Under the pieces are notes generated by a model. That model was given only the letters and a program-made list of their open reading frames with translations. It did no database searches and was not told the DNA's origin. The position numbers and the translations under genes are program-made. A stretch of DNA of 64,000 nucleotides from Phycisphaerae bacterium. Lineage in GTDB: Bacteria > Planctomycetota > Phycisphaerae > Tepidisphaerales > Tepidisphaeraceae. Shown piece after piece: positions 49,364 through 61,740 of this stretch (position 1 is its first letter; every line of letters starts with the position of its first letter). The stretch is taken from positions 54,180-118,179 of the forward strand of contig JAUJNJ010000002.1 of the NCBI GenBank assembly GCA_030448225.1, given 5' to 3'.

Positions 49364-50017
49364 GTCATTGCGCACCACCTCATCTGGACGCTCTACGGCT
49401 GGTGGCTCCCCAACGACCCCCGGGGCAGTTGCTCCACCACCATCCGCCGCGACCTGCTCAAGCCCCTAGGCGACCTCCACTACGGGCGGAAGAAGGTCCA
49501 ACCCGCCTCCCGCGACATCCGCGCCTTCTACGCGCAGGCTGCCGACGTCCTCAAACATCCGTTGGTCGACCTCACAGACGACGTGCAGCGTGCGACGGTC
49601 GCTTGCGGATTCTCCGACGCCATCCGCGCCTTCGACTATACCTGCTACGCCTGCGCAATCCTCCCCGACCACGTCCACGTCATCCTCCGCAAGCACAGAC
49701 ATGAGGCGGAGACGATGATCGAGAACCTACAGCAATTCAGCCGCTTGCGGCTTAGCGCTGCCGCCCACCGCACCCCCGACCACCCCACCTGGTGCCGCAG
49801 CGGATGGAAAGTCTTCCTCGACCACCCGGACGAGATCTGGCGCACAATCAGGTACGTCGAGAACAACCCGCTCCCCTACCGCCTCCCGATCCAGAAGTGG
49901 GACTTCGTCACGCCCTACGACAACTGGCCCCTGCACGAGGGTCACAGCATGAACTCCCCCTACGTGAAGATCCTCCGCGCCGCCGGGCGTTACCCGCACG
50001 ACCGGCGGGAGCGCTAA
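49349..50017 (+). mobile_element. REP-associated tyrosine transposase (RAYT, Y1/HuH family)
   Basis: 222 residues. It is a single-strand DNA transposase of the IS200/IS605-like Y1 superfamily, domesticated to act on REP sequences. The HuH motif is His108-Val-His110 in AILPDHVHVILRKH, and the catalytic tyrosine is Tyr169 in IWRTIRYVENNPLPYRLP. The N-terminus LPIVIAHHLIWTLYGWWLPNDPRGS is typical of the planctomycete group. It is bounded by inverted REPs (49302-49321 and 50011-50030, the latter overlapping its own stop codon). A third, exact REP copy lies inside the gene at 49739-49758, encoding SRLRLSA. The frame is intact. Confidence 0.92.
49739..49758 (+). repeat. REP element inside the transposase coding sequence
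   Basis: The 20 bases are identical to the left-flank REP (AGCCGCTTGCGGCTTAGCGC) and keep the transposase frame open. Confidence 0.9.
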
Positions 50018-50030
50018 GCCGCGAGCGGCT
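50011..50030 (-). repeat. REP element, right flank, inverted
   Basis: On the minus strand it reads AGCCGCTCGCGGCTTAGCGC, one mismatch from the other two copies. It contains the transposase stop codon and abuts the next gene's start (50044). Confidence 0.88.
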
Positions 50031-50043
50031 GTAGAATGCGGCG

Positions 50044-52500
<2,457 letters not shown>

Positions 52501-52528
52501 CTCACCGTTCGTTTGGTTACCCGAAGCT

Positions 52529-53341
52529 CTACGGCACAGCGGACGAGAATCCCATCGTCCCGCGCACGAGGCTCCGTCGCCGCTTACGGTTCCGCCGCTT
52601 CAGCAGGCCCGTCGGGGGCCGCGCGAACGTCTGCATACTTCCGGCGCTGCGGTGACGAACGAGGGCGGGAATGGCAATCGCCAAGCCGGCCAGAACGCTC
52701 AGCCCGAGCACGACCAGCATCGGCACGTACGACGAAGAGGCGTCGGGCGGCCACGGCCCAAAGAACCACGTGAGCCCTGCGAGCGGATCGACGGCCCCGG
52801 GCCCGCGCGGGGTGAGTGCGTCGCGGGTATAGGCGTCGAACGCGTCCCCGCCCTGGGCGTAGATGCCCGCCGCCCCGCCGCCGCTGGCCAAGACGCCGAC
52901 AGCGCCCCCGCCCGCCGCCATGCCCCCGACCGCCATGCCGCCGGTGGCGGCGACGAGGCCGACCGCCATCCCCCCGATGGCGAACGCGCCGGCCGCAACG
53001 CCGCCTAGGGCGACGACGCCGACCGCAGCCCCCGATCGCGACGCCGCCCACCGCGACGTCGCCGATCGCGATGATGCCGCGGGCCTTGCCGCGCATCTCC
53101 CCGTCCCGCGGCCCGAGCGCGACGTCGATCACCGGCAGGCCGAACAGCACCGCCTCCGAGCGAAACCGCCGCCCGTTGTTCATCGCCGGCATCCCGCGCG
53201 CATCAGCACGTCCACCATCGGGCGGCCGCACTCGGGACACCTGGCGGATTCGGTGAGGCCCGTAAGGTCGTAGCCACACTTGCCGCAGTACGGGGCGCCG
53301 GCGCGCGTGACGTTCGGCGATGAAGCGGAGGGGGCGGCCAT
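52529..53341 (-). pseudogene. zinc-ribbon membrane protein with Ala/Gly/Val repeat region, frame-disrupted
   Basis: From ATG 53341 the start reads MAAPSASSPNVTRAGAPYCGKCGYDLTGLTESARCPECGRPMVDVLMRAG, a C-x2-C...C-x2-C zinc ribbon. A shift near 53195 leads to RRFRSEAVLFGLPVIDVALGPRDGEMRGKARGIIAIGDVAVGGVAIG. A second near 53030 leads to hydrophobic Gly repeats (GLVAATGGMAVGGMAAGGGAVGVLASGGGAAG), then VPMLVVLGLSVLAGLAIAIPALV as a clear membrane helix and a basic tail. About 270 residues. The repeated xAxGGVAxG pattern is common in planctomycete proteins of unknown role. Confidence 0.65.
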
Positions 53342-53482
53342 GTCAAAATATGGTAGCCGGTTGAGCTCGCACGGCCACTCGAAAGAAGTGCCACCGAGAC
53401 CGGATCAATCACGGAAGCCTGCGTCTTGCGCTGCTGAGGACGGCTTGTTCGGACCCGCGTATGTTGATCGGATCCCACGGCG

Positions 53483-53980
53483 TCACGTCGTCCGCCCGTG
53501 CCTCGTGGCGCGATCGTCGAGCGGCGTGATCGCGTCGCCGACGGCCACCATTCCCGACTCCCAGACGTCCGCGCGCAGCCCGCCGCGACCACGAAGGGCG
53601 TGGAACGTGCCGGGCCCGACGAGTCGCTCCAGGTACTTACACGGCGCGCAGAGCCGGGCGCCGCGGAACAGCGCGTCTCCGATGCGAAAGCGTCGGCCGT
53701 TGAGGTCGGCGAGGCGAATCCCGGCGGTGACGATGTTCCGGCGGTGCAGGCCGGCGGCCAGGTCCAAGCCGTGCTCGGCCAGAACGTCGTCGACCGTTTC
53801 CTGCTCGATGAGCGACACCGCCCGACCCGCGTCCGGCCAGCGAGAGAAGCTTCCCTCTCCCGCGGCATACCGGTCCCCCTCCAGCCCGCGGCCGGACACC
53901 GCAACTGCACGATCCGCCATGACGGGCGGCGCACCCCGCGCGGCCGCCACGTAAATAGAAAAGACTCGGCCGGGCGTCAT
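53483..53980 (-). CDS. MOSC-domain protein
   Basis: 165 residues. The MOSC (molybdenum cofactor sulfurase C-terminal) beta-barrel is recognisable: GRGLEGDRYAAGEGSFSRWPDAGRAVSLIEQE, HRRNIVTAGIRLADLNGRRFRIGDALFRGARLCAPC with the conserved Cys near the end of CAPCKYLERL, and GGLRADVWESGMVAVGDAI. Such stand-alone MOSC proteins are thought to carry sulfur or Moco-bound species. ATG 53980 has GGAGG five bases upstream. Start and Shine-Dalgarno lie within a 9-bp-stem hairpin (53965-53997). Confidence 0.92.
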   Translation of the reverse strand: MTPGRVFSIYVAAARGAPPVMADRAVAVSGRGLEGDRYAAGEGSFSRWPDAGRAVSLIEQETVDDVLAEHGLDLAAGLHRRNIVTAGIRLADLNGRRFRIGDALFRGARLCAPCKYLERLVGPGTFHALRGRGGLRADVWESGMVAVGDAITPLDDRATRHGRTT

Positions 53981-53997
53981 GAAGACCTCCGGCCGAG
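53965..53997 (-). promoter_or_regulatory. hairpin enclosing the MOSC gene start
   Basis: CTCGGCCGG and CCGGCCGAG form a perfect 9-bp stem. The 15-base loop holds the start codon, and the Shine-Dalgarno begins at the stem edge. It could act as a translation-controlling structure; no ligand-binding RNA motif was recognised. Confidence 0.45.
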
Positions 53998-54042
53998 CCT
54001 ATGCTTTTCGAAGATGAAGAAGAGGAATCGCGTTGCCCGGCA

Positions 54043-54369
54043 TCAGTCAAAGTCGGCGAGCGAGCGGAACAACTCGCGCTCGTTCATGACGTTCCGGATG
54101 TCGTGCACGATGCGGTCCGACGACTTGCAACCGAGCACGTCCATGATGCGGCTGAGCTGCTCGTTCGCCCGATCCCGCTCGGCCCGCAGCCTCAGAACTT
54201 CCGCGGCCAATTCCCGATTCTCCGCGAGGATCGTTGGGAACGGCAGGTCAGAATGACGGGGCGCGACGGGGTTCAACGCCGAGAGGCCGTCACGATTGTC
54301 GGGCCTCATCGGCATCGGCGAAAGGCCGATGGTTTCAAAACTTCCGGCTGTATGACCGTCTGAACGCAT
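54043..54369 (-). CDS. small coiled-coil protein
   Basis: 108 residues from ATG 54369 (GAAGGA upstream). A disordered start (MRSDGHTAGSFETIGLSPMPMRPDN) precedes a helical part with heptad-like spacing (ILAENRELAAEVLRLRAERDRANEQLSRIMDVLG). The ending is VHDIRNVMNERELFRSLADFD. No family recognised. It lies 62 bases upstream of the MOSC gene on the same strand. Confidence 0.5.
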   Translation of the reverse strand: MRSDGHTAGSFETIGLSPMPMRPDNRDGLSALNPVAPRHSDLPFPTILAENRELAAEVLRLRAERDRANEQLSRIMDVLGCKSSDRIVHDIRNVMNERELFRSLADFD

Positions 54370-54805
54370 GGGCTTTTCCTTCGGAACCGCCACAACCACA
54401 CTCCGCTTCTCCCGTCCCTCCACCACCGGAGAACCCCTCTTGCAAACAGCGTGCTAACTCAGGTGCGGCCGACGCTCGGCTTTGTTTGGTCGCGACATTC
54501 GCCATCATGACGCGGATGAACGATCGGGCATGTGCCGCTGTGTCCCCCCGCCATTTAGCCACGCCTCGCCGGGTACTTTTCGCAGTTCAGCCCGCCTGAC
54601 CACCCCCTGCCGTGCTGTACCGCTCCGCCCTTAACCGGCGCCGTCCGGTGAACAATTGCCGTTACATGTTGGACCCTGACATGCCCGTCCGTTCGGCACC
54701 TGACCCGGCTCGATGGCACCTCGTTTGCCCGATGACGGCGACTATCGCTGTCGCCGGTTGCTGCCAAGCACTTGCGGCCGCGTTCGGAACACTTGGAGGC
54801 TCCCG
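54370..54805. other. intergenic region, no gene seen
   Basis: About 435 bases between divergent genes. It is slightly less GC-rich than its surroundings. No motif, repeat or conserved peptide was recognised. Confidence 0.35.
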
Positions 54806-55590
54806 ATGATCCTGTCCCCCTCGACCAGGCCCGGCGAAACCCTTGGCGCGACGAATCCAGCCGACGCCGGCCAGACGGGTGGTTCGGAGACGAACGTCGG
54901 CGAAAGCGAGCGCATCATCTCCGCCGTCGCGGGCGGCGCGCTGACGCTGCTGGGGCTGCGCGCCCGCTCGATCCCGGGGCTGCTCATGGCCGCGGCGGGT
55001 GGGGCGCTCGTTTACCGGGGCGTGAGCGGGCAGTGCAACGTGTACCGCGCGCTCGGCGTGAACACCGCCGGCCCGGCGGAACCGGCCCAGCCGCAGGAGT
55101 ACTTCAAGCGCGGCATCCACCTCGAGGAATGTTTCTCGGTCAACCGCACGCCTTGGGACCTGTATTCGTTCTGGCGGAACTTCGAAAACCTGCCGAAGTT
55201 CATGGAGCACCTGGAGTCGGTGAAGGTGATCGACGACAAGCGGTCGCACTGGGTCGCTAAGGGTCCGGTCGGGACCGTGGTGGAGTGGGACGCGGAGATC
55301 ATCAACGACGAGCCCAACGCGCTAATCGCCTGGCGGTCATTGGCGAACGCCGACGTCGACAACGCCGGATCGGTCCGCTTCGCGCCGGGGACCGAGGGCC
55401 GCGGCACGGAGGTGAAGGTCGTGATGGACTACATCCCGCCCGCCGGCCGCGTCGGATCCTGGCTCGCCTACATGCTCGGCGAGGAGCCGACGATCCAGGT
55501 GCGCGAGGACCTGCGCGCTTCAAACGCCTGATGGAAACCGGCGAGATCCCCACGACCGAAGGTCAGCCCCACGGCGGCTGCCGCGGCTGA
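54806..55590 (+). CDS. SRPBCC-family (polyketide cyclase-like) protein with membrane-spanning N-terminus, indel near end
   Basis: About 260 residues. ATG 54806 follows TTGGAGG. The N-terminal part (ERIISAVAGGALTLLGLRARSIPGLLMAAAGGALVYRGVSG) is a DUF2892-like hydrophobic pair. The SRPBCC barrel follows (FKRGIHLEECFSVNRTPWDLYSFWRNFENLPKFMEHLESVKVIDDKRSHWVAKGPVGTVVEWDAEI; GSVRFAPGTEGRGTEVKVVMDYIPPAG). The frame as given stops after REDLRASNA at 55531. One missing base near 55517 would give the family ending RRFKRLMETGEIPTTEGQP and a stop at 55590. It probably binds a hydrophobic ligand at the membrane, which is inference. Confidence 0.85.
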
Positions 55591-56109
55591 CGCACGGGCG
55601 ACGACCACGCTGACGCAGCGTCGACTCGCCGGCCGTCGCCCCGCCCGCGACACGCATACGACAAAAGGCACGACTGGCGCAGATCGCCGCAGGTGCCACT
55701 GTCTCCCACAAAGTGTTTCCCGCCCGTGCCGCGAAATTCTCTGCCTGAACGGGATGAGGACGCGGTGAAGGCGACGCGCACATTCTGCCGCCTTCGCTCC
55801 GCGGCGGCCGACCGCGCGGTGAAGCGAATGGTCTATCCATTTGCAGTGAGTGATGGGTGCTCGTCCGCTACATGAAGTTGATCGCACCTTCGCCCGCCTT
55901 CTCGTCCTCACCAGCGCACGCCACGTCTGGGTCCGGGCGAGACGTCAATCCGTGACCGTCCTCACGCAGGTAACGTTCTCGTTTCGCGACGGCCGCCACA
56001 TTGGTGGTGGAGCGATCCGAATCATCACGAACGCGCCCGCGCGAAACCTCCTGACGAGACCCGCGACACCGGTCGTGGCTGGCTCGGGCTTTGCTCGGGC
56101 GGTGCCGGC
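55591..56109. other. intergenic region, no gene seen
   Basis: About 520 bases between same-strand genes. The possible short frames have neither conserved sequence nor a Shine-Dalgarno. No repeat noticed. Confidence 0.35.
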
Positions 56110-58419
56110 ATGGACGAAGACCTGCACGCGGAAGCGAGGGAGTGGCCGATCCTCAAATCACTCGATCACGAGCTGGGCGCCGGCTCGATCGTGTTGAACC
56201 GCCCGGTCTGCGTGGCCGGCGCGCGGCGCGCAGCGTGCACCTCCCGCTGCCGTCGCGCGAGATCAGCCGCGCGCACGCGCTGCTCGTCAACGACGGCGAC
56301 GGCGTCTATGTGCGCGACCTGGCGAGCCGCAACGGCGTCTACCGCAACGGCGAAGCGGTGGACGAGTCGATGCTGCTCGCCGAGGACGTGCTCCGCATCG
56401 GACCCCTCAGCTTCCGCTGCGAGTCCGGCTTCCCGGAATCGACGCCCCGGACCGCAGCGACGACAGCGGCGGCCACGGCGACGACTTCGCCCTCGGTGCG
56501 GGCGGCGGCGACGGCGACACTGCGTCGCCCGGCGACGACGACGCCGACGCGCCAGCCCGCGCGGCTCCTGCTCGAAGGGTCGGCCGACCCGCTGCCCTGG
56601 CGCGCGCACGTTCCTGATCGGCACGCGCGCCGGTTGCGACGCCGCCATGAGCGGCTTCGGCGTCTCGCCGGTCCACGCCGTCGTCTTCCGCCGCGACGGC
56701 CGCCACTTCGTCCGCGACCTGAACTCCGACCGCGGCACGTTCCTCAACGGCCGGGCGCGTCCGCGAGGAGGCGCGCGCGCCCCGGCGACGAGATCCGCGT
56801 CGGCATCGCCATTCTCCGCTACGAAACGATCGCGGCCGATGCCGACGTTGGCCCCGGCGCCGACGCCTTTGCCGACGACGCGGCGGCCGCGGCCCAGGCC
56901 CCGATCGCGAGCGTCGCGGAAGAGGCGGACGCGATCGCGCTCGCCGAAGTCGACGGGAACGATCAACAGGAGCAGTCGGCCGGGGACCATGTGTCTCTCG
57001 ATGATGAGCCGTCGCAGGTTTCGGCGGCAGACGAGACGTCGGAGGCAGCCGACGATCTGCTGGACGAACGGATCCAGATCGAACCCGATACCGACGCTGA
57101 ACCCGTCGCGACATCCGACGTCGCAAAAACCGCCGCAGGCGAATCGGCGATCGCCGGGCAACCGGCCATCAAGCTCGTGACGGAAGCCGACGAGGTCTAC
57201 ACGGTTTCAATCGACGAGCCGGTAACTTCCGAAGAAGAACCGGTCACGCCCGGCGGGGACGCCGTCGCGTCGGAACCGATGAACCCGGCTCTGGCGGTCG
57301 CCCCGACCGCATCGGTAGCCGCACACGACCTCATTCGCCGCGACGACCTTCTTCCGAACGTCGCTGAATCCGCCGACGCCGACGCGCCCGACGCCGCTGC
57401 GAAGGAAGTTGGGGCCGCTGCCGCTTCACGATGCTGAGACGGTGTACGACGTTGCGACGCTTCACGACGCTACGACGCTTCACGACGCTGCGACGGTGGA
57501 CGACGCTGTGACGGTGCACGAGGGTGAGACGGTCCACGACACTGCGACGGTGCACGACGCTGAGGCGATCGGCGCCGCTGACCGGATCGACGGCGATGGG
57601 GCCGGTGGCGGTGCGATGGAACACGATGTCCGCACCGATGCGGGCGCGGCGGACGCCACCGAGAGCGACGAGCCGTACATGCGCGTCTGGGACCGAGGCG
57701 AGGACGACGTCCAGGCGGCCGCAACACCGGCGCCGCTGGCGGAGACGAACCGCACGGCGCACTCGGCCGAAGCGACCGGGGTCGTGCTGGTGGTCGAGCG
57801 CGCGGTCGAGATCCAGGATCTGACAGCCGCGTCCGATGCGGAGGCGCGCTGTCCACGTCACATGCTTCCTCCGCGGCCGACGCGCCGGCCGACGCGGCGA
57901 GCGACCGGCGTCATTCGCGGCCGGCCGCCGGCTTCACCGCCGACTCGGCCGGGGGCGGCGACGTCGCGCCGAATGATGGACCCGTTGACGCGCCGTTTCA
58001 CGCGCGCCCCCGCAAGTCGAACTGATCACCGACGGTGCAAGCGATGGCCGCCGCTCGGCGGTGCGCATGGCGAGAGCCGCCGCGATCCGTGCGGCACGCG
58101 TGGGCCGCCGGGAGCGCGAGACGTGGGAGGCCGACGACGTCGAGCGCGACGGGCGGCGCGGCGCGCAGGCTCATCCCGGCGCCGCAACGCGCGCCAGGAT
58201 GCCGGACGGAGCGACGCCGGCCCCTCGCGCGCGCCGCGCGCGGGCTTGTCCGAATCACCGGCGCTCGCCGCCGAGCGGCAGGGTGACGAACAGAAGGTGC
58301 TGGGACTCCTCAGCAAGTTGTCGGAGAACGTCGACGAGTTGAAGGACGCTTGGCAAGGCCTCTACGACCGCGACGGCGCCCGCGCCCGATCCGAGCGCGA
58401 GGATGCCGGACCCGGCTAG
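56110..58419 (+). pseudogene. tandem FHA-domain protein with acidic low-complexity region, frame-disrupted
   Basis: MDEDLHAEAREWPILKSLDHELGAGSIVLNR starts at ATG 56110. The first FHA domain continues in the next frame: SVHLPLPSREISRAHALLVNDGDGVYVRDLASRNGVYRNGEAV, with the Ser-x2-His and Asn of phosphothreonine-binding FHA folds. A second FHA domain lies near 56600-56820: FLIGTRAGCDAAMSGFGVSPVHAVVFRRDGRHFVRDLNSDRGTFLNG. Then come about 250 acidic Ala/Asp/Glu-rich residues, a degenerate repeat (TLHDATTLHDAATVDDAVTVHEGETVHD), and a C-terminal helix LSKLSENVDELKDAWQGLYDRDGA. At least six indels. FHA proteins read Ser/Thr kinase signals; no kinase gene lies here. Confidence 0.78.
57430..57570 (+). 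repeat. degenerate 15-bp tandem repeat in the FHA gene
   Basis: Units of the form CTTCACGACGCTACG, CTTCACGACGCTGCG and GTGGACGACGCTGTG encode x-HDA-T/V five-residue steps (TLHDA, TVDDA, TVHEG, TVHDT, TVHDA). Confidence 0.75.
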
Positions 58420-58577
58420 AGCCACGCCGGGGGATCGCGGGTCGCAGGCACGCGGATGGTGCACCACTCGCGTATCGAGCACGCGTCCGCGCGTGATCGG
58501 TGGAACGCCCCGCCTCACGAAGGGCGCGACAGCGATCCGTTTGCTTGCGGCCCCGGCCGCGGCAAAGATGTCGGCAC

Positions 58578-60173
58578 ATGTCCAGCACGACGGCCGCCCC
58601 ACACGCCCCGCCCGCCGGCGGCCCGCGTCACGCTCCGCGGCGTGCGCCGGGTGTTCCCGCCGGACGTCGTGACGCTCGACGACTTCTCTCTCGACGTGGA
58701 GGCGGGCGACTTCGTCTCGATCCTCGGCCCCATCCGGTTCGGGCAAGTCGACGCTCCTGCGCTGATCGCGGGGCTCGACGCGTCGCAGGCGGGCAGCGTG
58801 GAGGTGCGCCCGCCCGCCGCCGCCGCCCCCGCCACCGGCCGCGCGAGCGACGTCGCCTACGTCTTCCAGGACGCCCACCTGCTCCCGTGGCGCGACGTGC
58901 GCGCAACGTGGAGCTCCCGCTGGAACTGGCCGGCGTGCCCGCCGCGCGGCGGGCGGACGCGCGCGCGACGCGATCGAGCAGGTCGGTCTCTCCGACGCAA
59001 TCACGCGGTACCCCAACGAACTGTCCGGCGGGATGCGGATGCGCGTCTCACTCTCGCGGCGCGCGCTCGTCACGTCGCCCCGGCTCCTGCTGCTCGACGA
59101 GCCGTTCGCGCGCTCGACGAGATCACGCGGCAGCGCCTCGACGAGCAGCTGCGCGCGCTGTGGGACCGCCGCCGCATGACCGTGCTGTTCGTCACCCACT
59201 CCACCGCCGAGGCGGCGTTCCTCGCGCGGCGGGCGGTCGTGCTGTCCACGCGACCGGGCCGGATCGTCGAGGACCGGCGGATCGACCTGCCCGCGTCGCG
59301 CCCCGGCAGTTTGCGGGCGACGGCGGCGTTCGCGCGGGAGACGCGCGTCCTGTACGACGCGGCTCGAGCGGGGCGGCGCGTGACGCCCGGCGCCCGCCCG
59401 CGACTGCTGGCCCGCGTCCTGCCGCCGCTGGTGGTGTTCGCCGCGGCCGTCGCGTCGCTCGAGGCGTACGTGCGCTGCGCGACGTGCCGGCGTACCTGCT
59501 GCCCAAGCCGTCGGCGGTGCTCGGCACGCTCGTGCGCGAGCGGGCCGACCTGCTGTCGTCGCTCGCGGTCACGACGACCGCCGCCCTCCTCGGCTTCGCG
59601 GCCAGCGCGGTGCTCGGCGGCGGCGGCGATCGGGCTGGCGGCGTCGCCGCTCGTCCGCCGGGCGTTCTACCCGTACGCGCTGTTCTTCCAGACGGTGCCG
59701 ATCGTCGCGGTCGCGCGCTGCTGGTGATCTGGTTCGACGCCGGGCTGACGTCGGTCGCGACGTGCGCGTTCGTCGTGTCGGTCTTCCCCGTCATCGCCAA
59801 CACGCTCACCGGGCTGCTGTCGACCGACCCGAACCTCGCGGACCTGTTCCGCCTCTACGCGCCCGCCCCGCCGCCGCCCTGTGGAAGCTGCGGCTCCCGT
59901 CGGGCGCTGCCGAGCCTCTTCACCGGGCTGCGCGTCGCGGCGGGGCTGGCGGTGATCGGCACGGTCGTCGGCGAGTTCTTCGTCGGCCTGCTCGGCGAGG
60001 ACGAGGGGCTCGGCGTGAAGATCGTCGGCGCGAGGAAGAACGGCCGGACCGACCGCGTGTTCGCCGCCGTGCTGCTCGCGTCGCTGCTCGGCCTGGCCAT
60101 GTTCGCCGCCGTCAACCTCGCGAGCCGCCTGCTCCTCCGCCGCTGGCACGCGTCGGAGCGCGAGGGGCGTTGA
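58578..60173 (+). pseudogene. NitT/TauT-type ABC transporter: ATPase followed without stop by permease, frame-disrupted
   Basis: The ATPase begins MSSTTAAPHAPPAGG at ATG 58578 and continues VTLRGVRRVFPPDVVTLDDFSLDVEAGDFVSILGP. Walker A reads PIRFGQVDAP as given, but one extra C restores [47 protein letters not shown] (in another frame) and VLFVTHSTAEAAFLARRAVVLSTRPGRIV complete it. The permease part reads LARVLPPLVVFAAAVASLEAYV, PAYLLPKPSAVLGTLVRERADLLSSLAVTTTAALLGF, the EAA-type region, and FTGLRVAAGLAVIGTVVGEFFVGLLGEDEGLG. In the current frame no stop separates the two. A GTGA at about 59380 could instead be an overlapping stop/start. Together with the next gene this is a complete importer of an unknown small solute. 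Confidence 0.85.
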
Positions 60174-60320
60174 GCGACCGCTGCGAATCGGAACGCTCAG
60201 GTCCCGGGGGGGGAACGGCAGCCGGACCTTCGGGAGCAACGGGGCTGCATCCACGGAGACCCTCGCGCACGCGTCTCGCATGCCGAGAACATCAGGCGCC
60301 GCGGAATGCACGGCCGGACG

Positions 60321-60338
60321 CGCTCACATCCCAGTTCA
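60321..60338 (+). repeat. 18-bp exact repeat, copy 2
   Basis: The same 18 bases as at 22035-22052 (CGCTCACATCCCAGTTCA), about 100 bases before the substrate-binding lipoprotein start. Confidence 0.5.
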
Positions 60339-60436
60339 GCGACATGGTCGCCAACGCCCCGTCCGGGAACGATTCCGGCGACGCGTGCCGTTCCGGCCAC
60401 TTCCCCGGCCGCCCGCGGGCCGCTACGCTTCCGGCC

Positions 60437-61474
60437 ATGCGACCCCAACTGCTGATTGTCAGGATGTTGCTGTTACTCGCGAGTGTCCTTGCCTCGGTGG
60501 TAACGGGTTGCACCGATGAGAGCGAGAGCGAGCCGTCCGCGGCTCCAGTGGCGGCCACGTCGGCAACATCCACCGCGCCGTCGTCGGCGCCCGTGGCGGT
60601 GCGGGCGGTGCGGCTGACGCTCGACTGGAAGCCGGAGCCGGAGTTCGGCGGGTTCTACGCGGCCAAGCTCGGCGGCGCGTTTCAGCGGCGCGGGCTCGAC
60701 GTCGACCTCCGCAGCGCGGGCGAGGGCGCGCCGACGTGGCAGCTCGTCGACCGCGGCAAGACCGACTTCGCCACGACCGCCGCCGACCAGGTGCTCATCG
60801 CCCGCGCGGCCGGCGCCGACGTCGTCGCGCTCTTCACCGTCTACCAGACGTTCCCGCAGGGGATCATGGCGCACCGGGCGCGCGGCTTCCGCGAGATCGG
60901 CGACGTCTTCCGGAACGGCGGCACGCTCGCGGCCGAGAACAACACGTGGCTGAAGTTCCTCACCGCCAAGTACGGCGCGAGCCCGGTGAAGCTCACCGGC
61001 TACTCCGGCGGCATCGCCGCGTTCCTCGCCAAGCCGGACTACTCGCAGCAGTGCTTCGTCACGAGCGAGCCGATCCTCGCCCGGCGGCAGGGCGCCGACC
61101 CGCAGACGTTCCTCATCGCCGACGCCGGCTACAACCCGTACACCGCCGTCGTCATCGCCCGCGGCGAGACGGTGCGGTCGGACCCCGCGCTGGCCAAGGC
61201 GATGGCCGACGCCTGCCGCGAGGGGTGGCGCGCCTACCTCGACGACCCCGCCGCCGCCAACGCGGCCATGGCCGCGCTCAACAAGGACATGGACCCGCAG
61301 ACGTTCGCCGAGGGCGCCAAGGCGCAGGCCCCGCTCATCGAGACCGCCGAGGCCCGCGGCGAACGACTCGGCACGATGACGCGCGACCGCTGGGAGACGC
61401 TCGGCCGCCAGCTCGTGGAGCTCGGCGTGATCGACCGCGCGCCCGCACCCGAGGCGTGCTTCGTCAACCCCTGA
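60437..61474 (+). CDS. ABC transporter substrate-binding lipoprotein, NMT1/THI5-like
   Basis: 345 residues with a lipobox (LASVVTGC) and a Ser/Ala-rich linker. The ligand domain starts VRLTLDWKPEPEFGGFYAAKLGGAFQRRGLDVDLRSAGEGAP, the usual opening of NMT1/THI5-like binding proteins (pyrimidine precursor, nitrate, sulfonate or riboflavin-type ligands). TTAADQVLIARAAGADVVALFTVYQTFPQGIM and AENNTWLKFLTAKYGASPVKLTGYSGG follow. It comes after the ATPase/permease gene by 263 bases on the same strand and should be its receptor. No TPP or FMN riboswitch is visible upstream, so the ligand stays open. The frame is intact. Confidence 0.9.
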   Translation: MRPQLLIVRMLLLLASVLASVVTGCTDESESEPSAAPVAATSATSTAPSSAPVAVRAVRLTLDWKPEPEFGGFYAAKLGGAFQRRGLDVDLRSAGEGAPTWQLVDRGKTDFATTAADQVLIARAAGADVVALFTVYQTFPQGIMAHRARGFREIGDVFRNGGTLAAENNTWLKFLTAKYGASPVKLTGYSGGIAAFLAKPDYSQQCFVTSEPILARRQGADPQTFLIADAGYNPYTAVVIARGETVRSDPALAKAMADACREGWRAYLDDPAAANAAMAALNKDMDPQTFAEGAKAQAPLIETAEARGERLGTMTRDRWETLGRQLVELGVIDRAPAPEACFVNP

Positions 61475-61740
61475 GCGGCACGCGAGACGTGTCGTCGACC
61501 GCCCGCCGTGCGTGCGCACACGGGACACTCGCGCTAAGAAAATAGTGTCGACGTCATAGCCGGATGCGCCGATGCAATCGCGGGCGGCGCGGCCGCGGAC
61601 GCGGCCATCGCCGCGCTGCGGGGCGCGCGGCACGTGCGGGCGGTTGCAACCGGCCGACGCGCCGGTATTCTTCCGCGGGAACCTCTCGCCGGCCCCGCGG
61701 GGAGGCGGCGAGAGGCGGCGACGGGCTGTTGAGGTGAACC

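Noticed and set aside
57430..57570. Short tandem repeats resembling a small CRISPR array
   Set aside because: Units are 15 bp, degenerate, have no spacers, and are in frame with the FHA protein.
60437..61474. Thiamine-pyrimidine (ThiY) assignment for the NMT1/THI5-like protein
   Set aside because: No TPP riboswitch and no thi genes nearby; the family covers several ligands, so a symbol is not justified.
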